A DNA stretch of 44,544 nt from Lysobacteraceae bacterium (GTDB lineage: Bacteria > Pseudomonadota > Gammaproteobacteria > Xanthomonadales > Ahniellaceae), in NCBI GenBank assembly GCA_021299185.1, contig JAJTHZ010000112.1:1-44544 (forward strand), written 5' to 3'. The translations under genes and the position numbers were made by a program. The notes under the pieces are model-generated. The model was not told the origin of the DNA, searched no databases, and saw nothing but the letters and a program-made list of their open reading frames with translations. Shown here piece after piece: positions 42,905 through 44,544 of the stretch (positions are counted from its first letter, which is position 1; the number at the start of each line of letters is the position of its first letter).

Positions 42905-44396
42905 AGGAAGTCCTCCCAGCGCCGCGACAGGCGCATTGCGCAGCGGATCAGGCCCACCAGCGGATAGGTCTGCGGGAAATTGCCCCACGGGGCGCCGGTG
43001 GCGGGATCGATGTCCTCCGACAGCAGGCCGAGGCGCGTCCGGCAGGCGAGAACGCTCCCGAACATCGCGCGCGCCTCTTCGACACGGCCGCTGCGGTGCA
43101 GGGCCATCACGTACCAGAAGGTGCACAAGGTGAAGGCCGTGGCCGGGCGGCCGAAGTCGTCGGCGTCGGCGTAGCGGAGGATGTGGTCGCCGCGGCGCAG
43201 TTCGCGCCCGATGCGGTCGATGGTGGCGCGCATGCGCGGATCGTCGTAGGACACCGCGCCCAGTTCGCCCATCACCAGCACGCTGGCGTCCACCCGGCCG
43301 TCCTCAAAGGCGTCGACGAAGCAGCGACGTCGCTCGTCCTAGGCGCGCGCGAGGAGCTCCTCGCGCATGGCCGCGGCGCGCGCGGACCAGCCCGCGGCGG
43401 ACGGCGCGCCGAGCGAATCGGCGATCCGGCCCAGGCGGTCGACCGCCGCCCAGCACAACAGCGCCGAATAGGTGTGGGGCGCGGAGCGGCCGCGGAACTC
43501 CCAGATGCCCGCGTCGGGCGCCCCGAAGGCCGCGTCGGCCGCCGCGCCCACTTTCTCCAGTTGGGCGAACAGCGCGCGGCGGTCCACGCGGTCGAGGCGT
43601 TGGTCGAAGAACAGCTGCTCGAGCGCAAGCACGATGCTGCCATGCACGTCGTGCTGTTCCTGCACCCAGGCCAGGTTGCCGATCCGCACCGGACCCATCG
43701 CCTCGTAGCCGGCCAGCGCGGGCGCGTGGCGTTCGTGCAGCTCGCGCTCGAAGCGGATGCCGTAAACCGGCTGCAGGCGTCCGCCCTGGCGGGTGACGTT
43801 GAGCACGTAGCGCAGGTAATGCTCCATGCTGCGGGTGGCGCTCAACTGGTTGAGCGCGCGCACCACGAAGGCCGCGTCGCGCAGCCAGCAGTAGCGGTAG
43901 TCCCAGTTGCGCTGGGTGCCGGGTGCTTCCGGGATCGAGGTGGTCAGTGCGGCGACGATCGCGCCGGTCTGCTCGAACTGGCACAGCTTGAGGGTGATCG
44001 CGGCGCGGATCACGGCCTCCTGCCAGTCCACCGGGACGTTGATCGAGCGCGTCCAGTCCTGCCAGTAGCCGAGCGTGCGTTCCTCGGCGTCGCGGCAGAA
44101 CTCCGCGATGCCGCGGGCCAGGGTTTCGTCGGGGCCGAGCACGAAGTGCAACGGGCGGTCGAGCACGATGGCGAAGCCGCCATCGAGTGCATCGACCGGT
44201 GCGTCGGTGGTGACGCGCAGCACCGCGTCGCTGCCGTCGAAGCGCGCGTGGTTGCTGCCCGGCGAGCGCGGGCACGGTTCCGCGCCATGGTCGCGCAGCG
44301 GCGACAGACGGATGCGGATCGCCGGGTTGCCCGACAGGGGCTCCACGCGCCGCACCAGCATTGGCGGATGGAACATCCGGTCGTGCTGGCGGAAGC
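42901..44396 (-). pseudogene. GH15 (glucoamylase/trehalase-like) gene, truncated by an IS and carrying an amber codon
   Basis: Remnant of a GH15 enzyme of the kind often next to otsA. Family marks are RNWDYRYCWLRDAAFVVRAL, general-acid region DAGIWEFRGR, and LLSEDIDPATGAPWGNFPQTYP with the general base. Two lesions are seen. At the 5' end homology stops at PRFRQHDRMFHPP (about 44397), where ISL3-type sequence begins, so roughly the first 100-130 residues are missing. At 43339-43341 an in-frame TAG stands where the family has Trp (ARA-stop-DERRRCFVDAF). The frame is open on both sides and the catalytic base lies after the stop. The gene is almost certainly inactive. Confidence 0.85.
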
Positions 44397-44544
44397 GAGG
44401 GGAAAAGTGCCTCTCTTGAAATCCGAGTGGGTAATCTGTCCCCGCCTGAACGGACCGCGGAGCATGCGAAGTGACGACCGGAAAGCTGTTCGAGGCTGCG
44501 CTGGGGGTTGAGGCGCCGTGGTATGTCGCGGGCACGGACTTCGA
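44397..44544 (+). mobile_element. left end of an ISL3-type insertion sequence (runs off the window)
   Basis: It begins at the point where GH15 homology ends, with GGGGAAAAGTGCCTCTCTTG as the probable start of the terminal inverted repeat. A transposase reading frame starts about 74 bases in. Base composition of the first 60 bases is visibly less GC-rich than its surroundings. The right end and the target duplication lie outside the window, so exact borders are uncertain by a few bases. Confidence 0.7.
44471..44544 (+). CDS. ISL3-family transposase, N-terminal fragment
   Basis: GTG at 44471 opens a frame reading VTTGKLFEAALGVEAPWYVA then GTDF, to the window edge. The LFE.ALG...PWYV opening is typical of ISL3-family transposases. 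An ATG seven bases upstream is in a different frame and stops quickly. Only the first 24 residues are visible, so the catalytic part cannot be judged. Confidence 0.72.
   Translation, partial: MTTGKLFEAALGVEAPWYVAGTDF

Noticed and set aside
44464-44511. ATG at 44464 as a transposase or other gene start
   Set aside because: That frame closes after 15 codons. The GTG at 44471 gives the ISL3-like N-terminus.
1-44544. CRISPR arrays, tRNA, rRNA, prophage or integron structures
   Set aside because: I saw no regularly spaced direct repeats, no cloverleaf or rRNA-like sequence, and no integrase or phage structural genes.

Overview
The window is very GC-rich, densely packed chromosomal DNA. By gene content it looks like a gammaproteobacterium of the Lysobacterales/Xanthomonadales (Lysobacter-, Dokdonella- or Rhodanobacter-like). 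The clues are a UPF0149/YecA SEC-C protein, a small KFEKRQRDLAK-type basic protein, an ECF sigma factor of the TIGR02999 kind beside a PknB-type kinase, a QseBC-YgiW-like cluster, and many exported repeat proteins. The placement is inferred from family content; no rRNA or tRNA gene is present.

Layout. 7-2640: a lipoprotein hydrolase and a DJ-1/PfpI protein, divergent from a LysR regulator. 2696-5332 (minus): a QseB/QseC-like two-component system followed by a previously uncalled 49-residue membrane protein, with a hairpin over its ribosome binding site, and a YgiW-like OB-fold protein. 5460-6423: a SEC-C protein and a 48-residue basic protein. 6654-10747: a giant TIG-repeat surface protein broken by a one-base frameshift in a G run. 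10809-13905: a DUF389 membrane protein, an exported quinone-oxidoreductase-like MDR protein and a VOC protein. 14081-20825: two divergently arranged loci for exported repeat proteins around a shared 170-bp intergenic region with a 10-bp inverted repeat.

20900-25648 is the most interesting part. It is a five-gene operon with gaps of -4, +3, -4 and +2 bases: patatin-like lipase, atypical cytochrome P450, two uncharacterised proteins that resemble each other in layout, and a DyP-type haem peroxidase. I read it as a candidate lipid-oxidation (oxylipin-like) pathway. After it come a 7TM diguanylate cyclase and an SbmA/YddA-like ABC protein whose nucleotide-binding domain has lost its Walker A lysine.

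29630-36316: a GH5 glucanase, a heavy-metal-associated protein and an ECF sigma factor on the minus strand, then a delta-60-repeat secreted protein and a Ser/Thr kinase interrupted by an in-frame amber codon just after its DFG motif. 36413-40435: a hydrolase fused to four membrane segments, a beta-helix secreted protein and a C26 glutamine amidotransferase. 40443-44544 (minus): an MscS channel and trehalose-6-phosphate synthase downstream of a GH15 gene that is truncated by an ISL3-type insertion sequence and also carries an amber codon.

Five unrelated exported proteins here end in the same short tail (hydrophobic-F/L-x-D/N/S-G-F-E, then 0-5 residues). That suggests an unrecognised C-terminal sorting or processing signal. 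Four genes have a -10-like hexamer exactly six bases before the ATG, which suggests leaderless transcripts.
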